Origin: Taeniopygia guttata | Taxonomy: Eukaryota; Chordata; Aves; Passeriformes; Estrildidae | DNA: 64,000 bases | Direction of reading: 5' to 3' | NCBI RefSeq assembly: GCF_048771995.1 | Contig: NC_133025.1 | Coordinates: forward strand, 7,316,001 to 7,380,000 | Shown here: positions 24,687-36,804 of the stretch, in pieces | Numbering within the stretch: position 1 is the first letter of the stretch | Layout: the number at the start of each line of letters is the position of its first letter | The notes under the pieces: generated by a model | Database searches by the model: none | Seen by the model: only the letters and a program-made list of their open reading frames with translations | What the model was told of the DNA's origin: nothing | Program-made: the position numbers and the translations under genes

Positions 24687-27600
24687 GTGAGCCCGGGCCG
24701 CCGGGGCTGCCCTCGGCCCGGAAACCCCCTCAGGCTCACGGCCCTTCCTCTGTTCCGTCTCTCTCCCCAGGATGGCCGCGCCGACGTGGTCGCCAACGAC
24801 GCCGGGGACAGAGTGACTCCCGCGGTCGTGGCGTTCTCGGAGAGCGAGGAGGTGAGGCCGCGTTGTGGAGGGGGAAGGGAGAGAGCGCTGTCCGCTACTC
24901 AGTTTTTCCTTCCTTCTTGTCCTTTGTTTTCCGTTCAGGTTGTTGGCTTAGCTGCGAAGCAAAGTAGGATAAGAAATATTTCGAACACTGTAGTGAAAGT
25001 AAAGCAGATCCTTGGGCGAAGGTAAGAGAATGGGCGTGGAAGGGGCGGTGAGAAATTGCTCCCGTTTAAAGCTGTTTTCACGTCTCAGCGCTAATTCTGA
25101 AGGCATCTCTTAAAAAATCATTATGTTATCAAAAAATCGTATAAACGGGGAAATTGTTCCCGTTTAAAGCTGTTTTCACGTCTCAGCGCTAATGCTGAAG
25201 GCATCTCTTAAAAAATCATTCTGTTATCATACAGTCGCTGAACGGTTTTGTTTGGAAGGGATTTTAATGATTACCTCTCTTCCAACCCCCCCGTCATGTG
25301 CAGGGACACATTCCCCTAGACCAGGTTGGTACTATGAGCTTCTTAGCCTGTGTTTCTCCCAGCAGCAAGAAGATGCTTCTGAAAATAGAGAAGTAGAGAA
25401 GAAAAATTGTATTTTAGGTCTGAACTTGTCTGTGAAAATCAATTTGTGAAATACATAGTTGCATATATGCTTTTCATACATACTTAAGTTTCTTAACTGA
25501 TTTTTTTTTGTCACCTGATTGCTCTTCTGTAAAATCCAGTGTGGTTTAACTTTTCAGTGATGACTGAGCTGTGTGTTACAGCCCTTTCATTGACAGGAAC
25601 TGACAAGATGTTGCCCATTCTGGTGTATTTCTTAGCACTTCTCAGATGCAGAACTTCACTGAAACCTTTTATAATGTTCATAGCAGGTTAAAACAATGTG
25701 TTGGATTTTGGTTTTCCTTTTCCATAATTATAAGGTATTTTTTTGATCATAAGTTTTGGGAGAAGAGGAGTCAGGACTGTTGGATTTTCTTTACTCCATA
25801 AATGTATCTGTAGAGTGAAAATAGGAATTTTTGGTTCAAGTACAGCTTAGTGTGTTGGAGATGTTAAAAGGAATATCAGCAAGATGCTGATATTTGTGCA
25901 ATTAACCTTGAATGTGTGATTTATTTTGTTATTTTGAATTTTTATGGGCAGCTCTGATGACCCTCAGGCAAAGAAATATATTGCAGAAAGCAAATGTTCT
26001 GTAAGTATGATAATTTGTATAATTTTATGCTTTCTTTGTTATTGTTTGGGCCATACCAGGTGCTCTGTAGTGATCAACTCTCATCATATGATGTCCCTTT
26101 GCTGCTATGTGGAATGTTTCTGTTTTATCCAGTAGACAACCATGGTCTGGGGTCTGCCAGCATAATATAGTTAGTTCCAACAGAAAGTTATTTACCTCTT
26201 GGCCATTCTCAGAAGGGATGATCCTAATATATTTAGGTAGTGGCACTGTGGTTTTTCTTAGAGCTGGTAAAAGATACTGGTAAAAGTTGCAGCACCTTGT
26301 GATTAACATCTCTAACCAGTTGATTTAATCTCAGTATTTAATTTGTGTAATACTGTCCTTGTTGCTAGAAAGTTTTGAAAAACGGGAGAAAAATTATCCT
26401 GGAAAATAGATTAGTAACAAAAGAATGAGTTTTCCTCTGGGTTTTGGCTGTTCATATTGGTGTGATTTTATAAATAGCTGGGTTTTTGCTCCTGGAATAT
26501 AACCAGGAGTGTACTTTTGTTCTAAACTTTGCTTTTGTACTCAGGAAAACTTAATAGAAGGGAAAGTCTGGACTCTGTAAATTCTTAAATGTCCCTGTTG
26601 TGTCTGTTACGTGCTATGAGTCTTTGATAAGCGTGATGAAAGTGTTTATTCCCTTGTAGTAGAATACTAATGCAGACTATTTACATAGTCCAGTGCATTT
26701 TACTTTAAACAGAGCCTATATATTTTTGTAACTAACCAAATTACTATCTGACAAAGGTGTGTTGGTTTTGCTTACAGATGATTGAGAAGAATGGGAAACT
26801 TCAGTATGAAATAGATAACAAACTCATTAACCCAGAAGATGTGGCAAAACTAATTTTCAGTAAAATGAAAGGTATATACAAATTAAATTCATTGACATGT
26901 TTTAGCTTTTTAAGCTGTCCTTTTATTTTTAAGATGTCATATATTTTTTTTCTTGCTTGTTTTTACTCACCATGCTCTGTCTGTGTTTCTAAACAGAGAC
27001 TGCCCAGTCTGCATTGGGTTCAGATGTGAATGATGTTGTTGTCACAGTACCATTTGATTTTGGAGAAAATCAGAAAAATGCCCTTGGGTAAGAGCATTGA
27101 GGTTTTTCTGTTATTTTATATGCCTAAAGCAGATGGTCTGGAAGGGAAGGTCAGCAGTGGGAACTCTGCTGCTGGACTTCAGCTTGTGACTGTCAGTCAA
27201 GATATTGGGATGTTATTTAAACGGGGAAAATATGAAAGCGAGAGATTTAATCCTGAGTGGAGAAAATTTTAATTGAATTTGCTGATGTGACCAAAAGGAA
27301 ATTGTGAATCACTGAAGTGAGAGGAAATTTCAATTTCATCAAGGATAGAACCTCATTTCAGATCAGGATTTTCAGTGACCCCTTTGAAATGCAAATAGTG
27401 TCTCACCCTCCTCCATAATTTCCCCTCCCTGCCCTTCTTACTCCCCAGAGTGGTGCTACTTGGCATCTTGAGGCCTGCTTTGTCAGAATGTAGATCTGGA
27501 ATAAATACCAGTTTTCTACTTTGAAATTCTGTTTGGAAATACTTTTGCTCGAACAGTTCCTCAGTAGGAAAACATAAGTGTGCATAAAGCTGAGCATAAA

Positions 27601-30600
27601 TGGTAGCATCTATTTTTGCTTTCTGATATGTAGAAGCCCTTGTGTTTAACTGTCATGAAAGAAATAAATAAAGCACATCTAAAAGTTGGTCAGAAAACTT
27701 GTAAGTCAAGTGTTGCAAGTGAGGCATGGTAAATTAACTTTGTTGCCTGTTGAAATGATGTATCAAGGACTTTTAATGCCACCCTTGAAGATAAGTTACA
27801 AGTTTGATTTAGGGTGGGGTGTAGTTGTGAGGTATTTTGCAGTTTTTATGGGCTGAGTAATCTCATAGACCAGTATTTTATTTGACAGAGAGCACACAGC
27901 AGATCCAATTATCTGAAGAGCACAATAGCAACTGACCTTCTTGGTACCTATCTTGTCCAGTCACTCAGTTTTGTTAATACCATACTATAAACAAGGTCTG
28001 ATTAGGTGGCATATGTAGTTCAGGTGAAATCCTAATTGTGTGTGACTATAGTGAGAGCATTAAAGTAAAATGAAATGCTGTTATGGCTCATTACAGGGAA
28101 GCAGCTGCAGCTGCTGGGTTCAATGTTATGAGATTAATTCATGAACCATCTGCAGCTCTCCTTGCTTATGGAATTGGCCAAGATTCACCCACTGGGAAAA
28201 GGTAAAATCTTAATATTTTAGTTCTTTTCAAGCTGCTGTAGAAATCGTAAATGAGGAAATGCTGTGTTGCCTTAGCATGAGGCATATTTTGCTTTTTTCT
28301 CTCAATCAAGACAATAAGCATTTAGAAGTTGTAATTTTGAAGTGTATTAAATCCCTTTGCTTTGGTCTTTATATTTTGAGAATTGTCTCTAAAGATTTGT
28401 CCCCAGTTTCCAACTTTCTGTTTAATAAGCTGATTGGCTTGAAGAAAAATGCATTCCTTTTTAAATATATTTTGGCATAGCTGGTTTTAATTGTGAGAGA
28501 TGGGATCATTTTACATGGGCTGGAAGAACTAAGCAGAGCTCCTGGGTTCAGTAGATGTATCTGGTTGTCTTTATGAATATACAGATAATTCACTTTCCAA
28601 ATACTAAAGTCTGCTGTCAGTTTGAACCTTTTTGTTCTTACTAGGTGTTTCTTTACCATTCTCATATACTTCTTGTCTGATTAAAACCATCAAGACATGG
28701 TGGTAATCTTTTGACAGTGTGTCAAAATTAATGCTCCTTTCAATATTTTTTTAATGTGGCAGCAATGTGCTGGTTTATAAACTGGGTGGAACATCACTTT
28801 CTATCACAGTCATAGAAGTAAACAGTGGAATATATCGTGTACTTGCTACAAACACAGATGACAGCATTGGTGGAGTTTGCTTCACAGAAGCTCTAGCACA
28901 ACACTTAGCTTCTGAATTTCAGAGGTAAGATTTGAATTCCAAGCATGTTGCTGTTAGGACAGGGTCTTCATTATATGGTGCTTGCTTTAAAAAAAAAAAA
29001 CAAAAAACAAACCTAGCAGAATCTTTGTTAGTGAAATGGTTCAAGTAAAGATGATGCTGGAGGAGCAGTCAGTTGTTTGGGGCTGACTGCCCCAAAGAGG
29101 AGGAAGTCAGGGGAATGCCTGGGAGGGGGAGGACTGGGAAATGCCTGAGTTGGTTGGATGTTGCCTGAAGTTGGTGTTAAACTGTAAGAGCTCAGCTGTG
29201 GACTCTGTTGTGTGCAAACTTTCAGTAGTGGCATGTAGTTAGTACCAAAATGTTTAGCAAAAAAAGAAAAAGCAAGAGCTCTAACCTGTTTTTCTTTTCA
29301 GAAAGAGTTACCAGTCAAATTCCTGTCTCTTTTAACTGGTGTAATCTTTTTTTTTTTAAATACAGGTCTTGTAAACATGATATTAGAGGAAATCCCAGAG
29401 CCATGATGAAGCTAATGAACAGTGCTGATATTGCAAAACACTCTTTATCAACCCTGGGAAGTGCAAACTGTTTTGTAGATTCACTGTATGATGGCTTGGA
29501 CTTTGATTGCAATGTGTCCAGGTAAGGCAGATCTTGGAGCTACTGAAGTCTTTCTAGGTGATATTGTGGATGTTCATTCAGTAAGCTTTGATTTCTGATG
29601 GTGTTTATTTTAGAGAAGGAAGTAAGATTGAGGGCAAACTGCTGTTTCATGTTGATGGTTCTGTTATGTTGCAATCTGTAGTGGTCAGGGCAGTCACACT
29701 AACAGTGTTGCCTTGATGGTTAGAAAATGAAGTGCAAAAAAGGCACAAGGAGACCCCATCTTCAGAGTCTGGTTGTTGAGCAGAGGGGAGTAGATATTGT
29801 AATGAATCAAGGTGGCTGTTTCTGTCCCCTTGTTGTTTTTATTGTACTTCCCTTAAAGAAAAGATGGTTTGTGGACTCTTCATCTAAATGAGATCCAGAA
29901 TGGTAGGAGTCCTGGAAGTCTTGATGTTGCTTCTCAGTGAGAGCAGGACTAGAAAGATATTTGCTGTCTTTTTGTTCCTACTGCTGTGTCCTACTCAGTC
30001 TCTTTTCCTTTGGGATGATCTCTTAGTGAGATTTTTAGCTCACTTTGATTGCTCTTCTAGGTAGCAGCAGCTTTAGCAAAATGAATCAGACTTTTTCATT
30101 CCAGAACTACAGCAGTTGGAGCTGCTCAAATAAGGCACAGCAGGTTTGAAGGTGTGAGAAACAAATGGGGTCAGCTCCATTTGGATCAGGATGCCAGTCC
30201 TGTGGATTAGTGTTGCAGACTTTGATTTGTTGTATTCATGCAGAGTAAAACTTCCTTTGCAGGCTTGAAAGAAAAAAAAGCAAGCACAAGTTTGTTTTTT
30301 AAGTTGCCTAATCTGTCCCCTGTGTGAAAATCAGGACACTGCTTGATTTGCCCCTAAAAATTGAGTCTTTGTATTCATTTTAAAGATCATGAAGCAGTTC
30401 CAGGATTTTTCTTTATTTCTTTTTATATGAGCCAAGACAGTAATACTGGTGTTGTCAGCACGATACTGTTTTTTTTTTCCTCTGGAGTACACTGAAGAAT
30501 GAATGTAAATTTGTGTAGGTGTGGTTGATGGAACTAATAGCACAGCTACTTCACAACAGCAAAATTGCTTGAAGATTAATAATGGGAAAATAAGACTTTT

Positions 30601-33600
30601 TCTAAATCCTGTAGTAGCAGCTGGAGAACTAAAGTATAGTCTAAAAATTATTATTCTTCCATTTCAGGTACTTGTCTCTAATGGATTACATGATCCTTTT
30701 TGAGTGTTTTATTTTTCTCTTTTAGGGCCAGGTTTGAACTTATCTGTTCTTCACTTTTTAGTAAATGTGTAGAAGCAATTAAAAAGCTCTTGCAGCAAGT
30801 TGGATTTACAGCAGATGATATTAATAAGGTAATAATAGAAATCATGTAGGATGTTTCCACAAGAACAATGCTTCTGAGGCCTGTTTTCCTTGCAGACTGA
30901 GATTATTCCATTATATATTTAAGCAGTTTTGACTGGGATCCAACAAAATCTGTAGATTCAGGGTCTTTAGAATTACTGTATTTGCTTTCATTTCAGGTAT
31001 TTGAAGTTAAGTATAAGGCAGAGTCACATTCAGTTGTGTGTTTTTACTGCTGCATATTGAGTAGGTGGGGAGGATTTGTCTCCATTTGGTGTGTTTGTGT
31101 AACTCTGCCCAAATTCAAGCTGAGGAGTACCTTCCTTAAATTCAGTCTCTGGGCTTTGTTCTGCCTTCATTCAACTTTGGACAGGGTTTGCTGAGACTTC
31201 TGAAGAAAGGCAAAGTTTTGACTTTTGAACAGATCAGTAAGTGTCCACTTGGTGCTTGTCCTCCTCCTTGCTGGCTTAAAAACTGCAGGAGGTGCCAAAC
31301 CAGGGAGTGGTTTAATCCCAAAGATGGTGAGCAAGGCAGCAGACATTAGTTGTTTAATTCATGTCTCTCTTGCCTTGGTGTAAGAGAGGAAATTCATCTC
31401 ACCCCCTTTGTGCCTGCGCTTGGCAAATGATGCTGCTTTCTTTGCTGATAGAATTGGGTCATCAGGTCTGCAGCTGAAGCTGCCTGGTGCTTTCAAAGAC
31501 ATTTAATGCTGTTTCAGACTCTTAATTCTGTCACATCTCAGTTTCTCTAATGGATAATGAAGTATCCCAGGCCACTGTTTGAAGAACAGCTTTTGTTTTC
31601 TGGTGGCCGTAGTCTTTACGTGGCCTTTCAGGCTGTAGTGCTTTGGATGGAGGGCAGTGGAACACTTTAAATGTAAAAATATATAACCTCAGAGTTATGT
31701 TTTGCATGAGGAAAAGTAGGAATTAGCTTTATTTCTGGATCTGGCTGATTTCAACAAAGTCTCTATGATAAGACTTGGATTTAGGGATAAAACCTGACTT
31801 GCTCCTTCCTACAGGTGCATGATGGAAGGGTGAGTGGCAAGCAGCACAAATTACAGCATGGGGAAATTTTAGATTCCAGGAAAGGAATGTGTAGTATGAG
31901 GGAAATCAGATGCTGAATTAAGGGCTTACAGAGTCTGTGGAATACATATCTGTGGAGGAAAGGTCCTGAGCAGCCTGTTGTAACTGTGCCTGGTCTGGCC
32001 AGGAGGTTGGACTAGATTACCCCGGAAGTCCCTTTGAACCTGATGTTCTTTTGGTGATGAATTTTTCAATTTTCAAGGTGTTACTTTATTTAGGTGATTC
32101 TTGCTGTAAGAGAAGATTTTCAAAGACATCATATTTCCTTTAATTTCAAAAGAAAAAGTATTAAGTCAACCAAAGATTACATCAATTTTTATTCCAACAA
32201 CTGCAGATGATAAAATATCCCAGAGCAGTTTGCATTTTTGCACTGCAGGGTGTGACTTGTCTGTTTTATTTCACAGACTAAAGATTTGAAATTATTATGA
32301 TGTGTTTTCCAGGTAGTTCTTTGTGGTGGGTCTGCTCGAATCCCAAAACTACAGCAGCTGATCAAAGATATTTTCCCAACTGTGGAATTACTGAATTCAA
32401 TTCCTCCAGATGAAGTTATTCCCATTGGTGCAGCCATAGAGGCAGGAATTCTGCTAGGGAAAGAGAATACCTTATTAGAAGAAGATACACTCATTGAGTG
32501 TTCTGCCAAAGATATTCTTCTTAAGGTAAGGCTAAAATTAGAATATTAGAAAGTCTTACTGCCGCAGTGCGTATGTAACACTGATGATGTGTGATTGATG
32601 TTAGAGAAACAGCATTGGTTTATTACTTCTACAGATTTGCTATAGATCAGCAGTACATGGTAACTTAGGTTTATTGACAAAAAAATTGACAGGAAAATTT
32701 GATTTTAAGGGGAGATAGATTGTATCTTTCCTATGTTGTAGTAGCTAGACTTCTCATTTGTAGGAATGTCAAGGTTTTTACTTGCTGTGATGGTAAATGT
32801 GACAGAGGGAATGAAGCTTGGATTTCTTTTCTTGTGGAGCATTGTTGTAACACTTCCAGGTCAATGAAGCACTTAAAGAAAAACATGAACTATATATTTT
32901 TTTTCTTTTTTTTTAAGGGAGTAGACGAGTCAGGGGCTGACAAATTCACAGTGCTATTTCCATCAGGGACACCATTGCCGGCTCGAAGGCAGCACACCCT
33001 GCATGCTCCTGGAAATATTTCCTCTGTGTGCCTTGAGCTGTACGAGTCATTGGGGAAGAGTCCCATGCATGAAGAGGAGAAATTTGCACAGGTGAGTATT
33101 TGCACACTTCTGTGTACCTTCAACAACAGCCACCTGGAAAAAAAATGGAAATCAATTCCACCAATACCAAAACTTGTTGTTAGTGACATTACAGTGATAT
33201 GCATCTCTTTGGTATTAGTCTGTTAATTGTTCTTTTGGACATGCAAAATACTGAACTACTTTATAAAGTACTGAAGTTTCCCTTTTGGAGTCCTAAATGG
33301 CTGACAGGATTTGACACGTGGCACTACTGTAATAAGATCACCTGGGATGAGAGATTTTGCCAGTTATTCCTGTTGTACACAGATCCTTGAAGATTTAGGT
33401 GAATGAAATGGCATAGCTATTGTGTTGATTACTTTTTGGTCTTCCTAGATTGGACAGGATCTTGTTATTAAACATTGAATTTGATTTGTCACAGTGGTAA
33501 GATGGAATTATTTAATCAAGTGGGGGTTTAAAGTTGTTTAGGAATCAACCTACAGAGAGCACAGCTTTTTTGAAACAGTTATGATGTGCTTTCCTTGGAA

Positions 33601-35321
33601 AGCATCAGTGAAGGGGAAGATGTGTCTGAAATTGATGGAATATTTAAGAAGATTGTTATTCCACCTTAATTCTGCCCAAATATCTTTAAAGGGATAGGGA
33701 AGGGATGTTACCTAATAATTGCAGTACTGATTCTAAAGGACACTGGGAGTGATAGGTACTTTGGCTATCTCAGGGATAGATTCTGAACCAAAACAGAACA
33801 ACAATAGTGCAAATAGCTAAAATGCACGAATTTTCACATCTTAGCTGTTGTGTCTCTTCCCTTGAACTGCTGCACAAGAACTTGAACCTACTATAATCAA
33901 ACTTCTTTTTTTTTTTTTATAGATTGTACTCCAGGATTTAGATAAAAAGGAGGATGGCCTACATGATATACTAACTGTTCTCACTATGAAAAGGTACCCA
34001 AACCACTTGTTCTGTTTACACTATGGCACACTTCTGACAAACACTCTTTGCTCCTGTTACAGAGTTTTTTGTGGGTTTTTTGAGCAATCTCAGCATTTCT
34101 TTGGTCACAGGGCTGTACAGTCCTAGCAGGGGTAAATTCTGTAGAAGTGTGGGTTTTCTGCAGTACCTTTGGTGCTGTCATTTTTTGGTTCTTAAAGAAA
34201 CAAAGCTTAATACAATTGTGCCGATTATTTTTAGTAACTTGTGAACCGCTGATCAGTTTGGCCATGCATGAGAGCAGTCAGGATCTCAGACTTTCTCTGG
34301 AAGTGGGTTGGGCAGCTTTGCTGAATGCCCACACTCTTGGGAAAAACTGAAGGAGGTTTTGTCTTTCTTAGTTATGAAGGATTGTAGAATTTACAGTGGC
34401 TCTGTGCTTTCAGAGGCAGGGTTGTTAAACAGAGAAACAATGCCACAAGAAATTTCTACTTGCTATTTAAGGTTCAAAATACTTAATTTTCTTATATTAG
34501 CTATCAGGTGTATTAATGCCTATCAATAGACCTCACCTAAAATGGCTTGTTTGTCATACACAGATTTATATACTGAGCACTGATAAGGAAAACATTTTGG
34601 GGATTATAGATAGAACTCTGTCATGCAGAAAAACAGCATTATTTGGAAGGAGGTTTAAGGAATATTTAGGTGGGAAAGGGAGAGGAAGTTTAGTAGAGAA
34701 CATCTATTTGTATGTAAATATTTTGTATGACTGTATGCCTAGCTGAAGTAGGGCTCAATATTTCTTAAGTCTTGGATTTTGACAATAAAGGTTTTCCTTG
34801 TTGAAGGAGATCCTTGGAATTTAAAGACTACTTACACTTTAAAAGTCATGTTCTCGTGCTATGACAAGACATGTTTATCAATCCACTGCTGGTACTCAGT
34901 TCTCACAAGGAATATTTTGAATAATATTACCACATATTCTGTTTACAAACCTATACAAAATAAATTGAGTTGCAATATTTACATGTGTTCTTAGATCTAT
35001 TTCAGCATATGTAGAGAAGATAGATGCTTTAAGGGCAAGAAGTATAAAACCAATTACTAAATTAAACTTAATTTCATAAATAAATTTCATCTGTGTTGAA
35101 GCATGTTTGTCCCTGGATATTTTGATGCTGATCTGTCATCCTTTCCTGTGTGAGGACTGTTGTTTATCAACTCTGGCACATGCAGTAACATAGTAAGTAT
35201 TGTGTTGAGATAATCCTAAACATAACTCTCTCTTTTATCTAGGGATGGGTCCTTGCACGTTACCTGCACGGATCAAGATACTGGAAAGTGTGAAATTATC
35301 ACTGTCGAAGTGGCATCATAG
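24624..35321 (+). CDS. HSPA14: HSPA14, heat shock protein 70 member 14 (Hsp70L1)
   Basis: Fourteen coding exons: 24624-24686, 24771-24851, 24939-25021, 25952-26000, 26778-26871, 26997-27087, 28097-28201, 28763-28924, 29366-29521, 30726-30828, 32313-32525, 32918-33091, 33923-33993, 35243-35321. All introns are GT-AG, phases match, and the sum is 1,524 nt, giving 507 aa (human 509). The order of motifs is that of Hsp70: start [41 protein letters not shown], the phosphate loop [14 protein letters not shown] and the adenosine motif [14 protein letters not shown]. The C-terminal peptide-binding part is short, as in this family. Known role: cytosolic, ribosome-associated chaperone that works with a J-protein (DNAJC2). 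Compared with human there is a YK insertion at the exon 1/2 joint and a shorter loop before [11 protein letters not shown]. Introns hold a 98-bp duplication and a CR1 scrap, otherwise nothing recognised. Confidence 0.96.
25052..25247 (+). repeat. 98-bp tandem duplication in HSPA14 intron 3
   Basis: Two adjacent copies with period 98 (25052-25149 and 25150-25247) share 'cccgtttaaagctgttttca', 'cgtctcagcgctaat' and 'aaggcatctcttaaaaaatc' with few differences. The right ends of the copies are more diverged. It starts about 30 bp after the exon 3 donor. Confidence 0.88.
31985..32052 (+). mobile_element. short CR1 3' scrap
   Basis: About 70 bp with 'ggaggttggactagattacc' and 'agtccctttgaacctgatg' matches the last segment of CR1. 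It lies in HSPA14 intron 10. Confidence 0.6.
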
Positions 35322-35426
35322 GCCATTGTGGAAGGCAACGTTTTTCTGACTTGATTTTTCTCTTACTGGCTTTTCTGCCAAAACAGTGACTCTCTGTGAT
35401 GTCTCTCATGTTTCTTAGAGGACTGT

Positions 35427-35442
35427 AATAAACTAAAATAAA
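35427..35442 (+). terminator. HSPA14: HSPA14 polyadenylation signals
   Basis: Two AATAAA hexamers at 35427-35432 and 35437-35442 lie about 105-120 bp after the stop codon, giving a short 3' UTR. T-rich and TG-rich sequence follows. An intronic AATAAA at 34784-34789 could be an alternative end. Confidence 0.65.
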
Positions 35443-36295
35443 ATACCACCAAGTTATTTTGCCACCAAGTCTGTTCAGAGTGTGGTGCAAAGCATTAGTC
35501 AAGACATGTGAACAGCAGATGGTTGAATTATCAGCACTTGGTTTACCAAATGCAAAGCACAAATGCCTGTGGTTCAGCAGCAAGCATATTACACAGTTTG
35601 AAGATTTTTCTTGATTAATCAGGTCTTGTACCTGTTCAGCCAGTGCACCTGTGGCTTCAGTAGTATAGCTTTGAACCAGTGAGAATGAGACTGGTGAACA
35701 TCCACTCTCTGGTAATTCTAGAGTCCTGTGTGGTCTTGGTATTGTCCAGAACCGTGAAGGTGGAGCCCATTTGCGCTGGCCTCTTGAGCAGGTGAATTTT
35801 TTTTTACAAGAATTTTTTTCTGTAAAATGGTTGTCATATTATCTAAGAAATGTAAGAGTTAAGTGTGCTTATTTATATGTTATTAAAAAATAATTTTTTT
35901 TATGTGGATCCTGGCAATCTCTATTATATGTGGTACTGTTTTAAATCTGTATTGTCATACATTTGTGTGGGTATACGCCGGCAGGTTTTTTCAGTAATGA
36001 GATGGAGCAGGCAAGTGTGGTAATGACAATAACAATAATATGAAGGTCTCAGCCTCAAGTGCTGTTAAGGGACAACAGTTCAGTTACAACCTTGTAACTT
36101 CTGACAGTGTCACAGAAGAGCCTCAAGAATCAGAGAACACAGGGCAAGGGATACCTGTCTGGGTTTGAAGAAGTTTGAACTTGAAAACGTCTTCAACAAC
36201 TGCCTGAAAGGAGCCTTGCTGTCAGTGGTTGCCTGAGGGGAAGACCCCGACAGGATGAGAGGTTGCTGTCTCAGCTGTGACAGGGTTGAACAATG
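35443..36295. other. HSPA14-SUV39H2 intergenic, nothing seen
   Basis: Unique AT-rich sequence with short homopolymers; no exon, RNA gene or repeat recognised before the CR1 at 36296. Confidence 0.5.
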
Positions 36296-36498
36296 GGAGG
36301 AATTCCTTCACGTTGAAGGAGATTAGACATCGGAATGGGCTGCCCGGGGGAGGTGGTGAAGTCACCGTCCCTGGAGGTGTTCAGTGAGAGCCTGGGCTCA
36401 GTGCCACGGTCGGATTGACAGGGTGGCGTTTGGTCATAGGTTGGATTTGATAATCTCAGAGGCCTTTTCTAAACTAATCGATTCTGTGATTCTGTCGA
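36296..36498 (+). mobile_element. CR1 LINE 3' fragment
   Basis: Plus-oriented CR1 tail: 'aggaattccttcacgttg', 'atgggctgcccgggggagg', 'caccgtccctggaggtgttc' and a terminal 'gattctgtgattctgt'. It lies about 300 bp upstream of the SUV39H2 start codon. Confidence 0.88.
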
Positions 36499-36544
36499 AG
36501 CTACATTAACCTCATCTGACGTGATGACGGTGTAACTTTTTTTT

Positions 36545-36804
36545 CCCCCTCCAAGAAGCGCCGGGGACCATTTAGCTGAGGGGCCGGGAAAGAAGCTGCC
36601 TCGCGCTTCGGCCGCCTGTCCCCGGCAGCGCAGAGCTCTGTAAGAACAAAAGCAAAATGGTTTTAAATCCGCCCCGCTCCCGCTCTCCCGGCTCCGTCCC
36701 GCCGGGCCCCTCACGGCAGAGGCGGGAAAGGGGCGAGCGGGCGGAGCCGCCCTTCCGGCGGGGGGCGGAGCCGGCGCTGCCCGAGCGCTGTCGCCCCCCC
36801 CAAC
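36545..36804 (+). promoter_or_regulatory. SUV39H2: SUV39H2 CpG-island promoter
   Basis: A CpG-rich block begins directly after the CR1 tail and continues into intron 1 to about 37440. GC-box-like sequence ('gcgggggcggagcc' type) lies near 36757-36773. No TATA box is seen at a useful distance from the ATG at 36805. Confidence 0.65.

Noticed and set aside
24437-25025. Continuous frames across HSPA14 exons 1-3 and their introns
   Set aside because: CpG-island read-through; the spliced model keeps phase and matches HSPA14 along its length.
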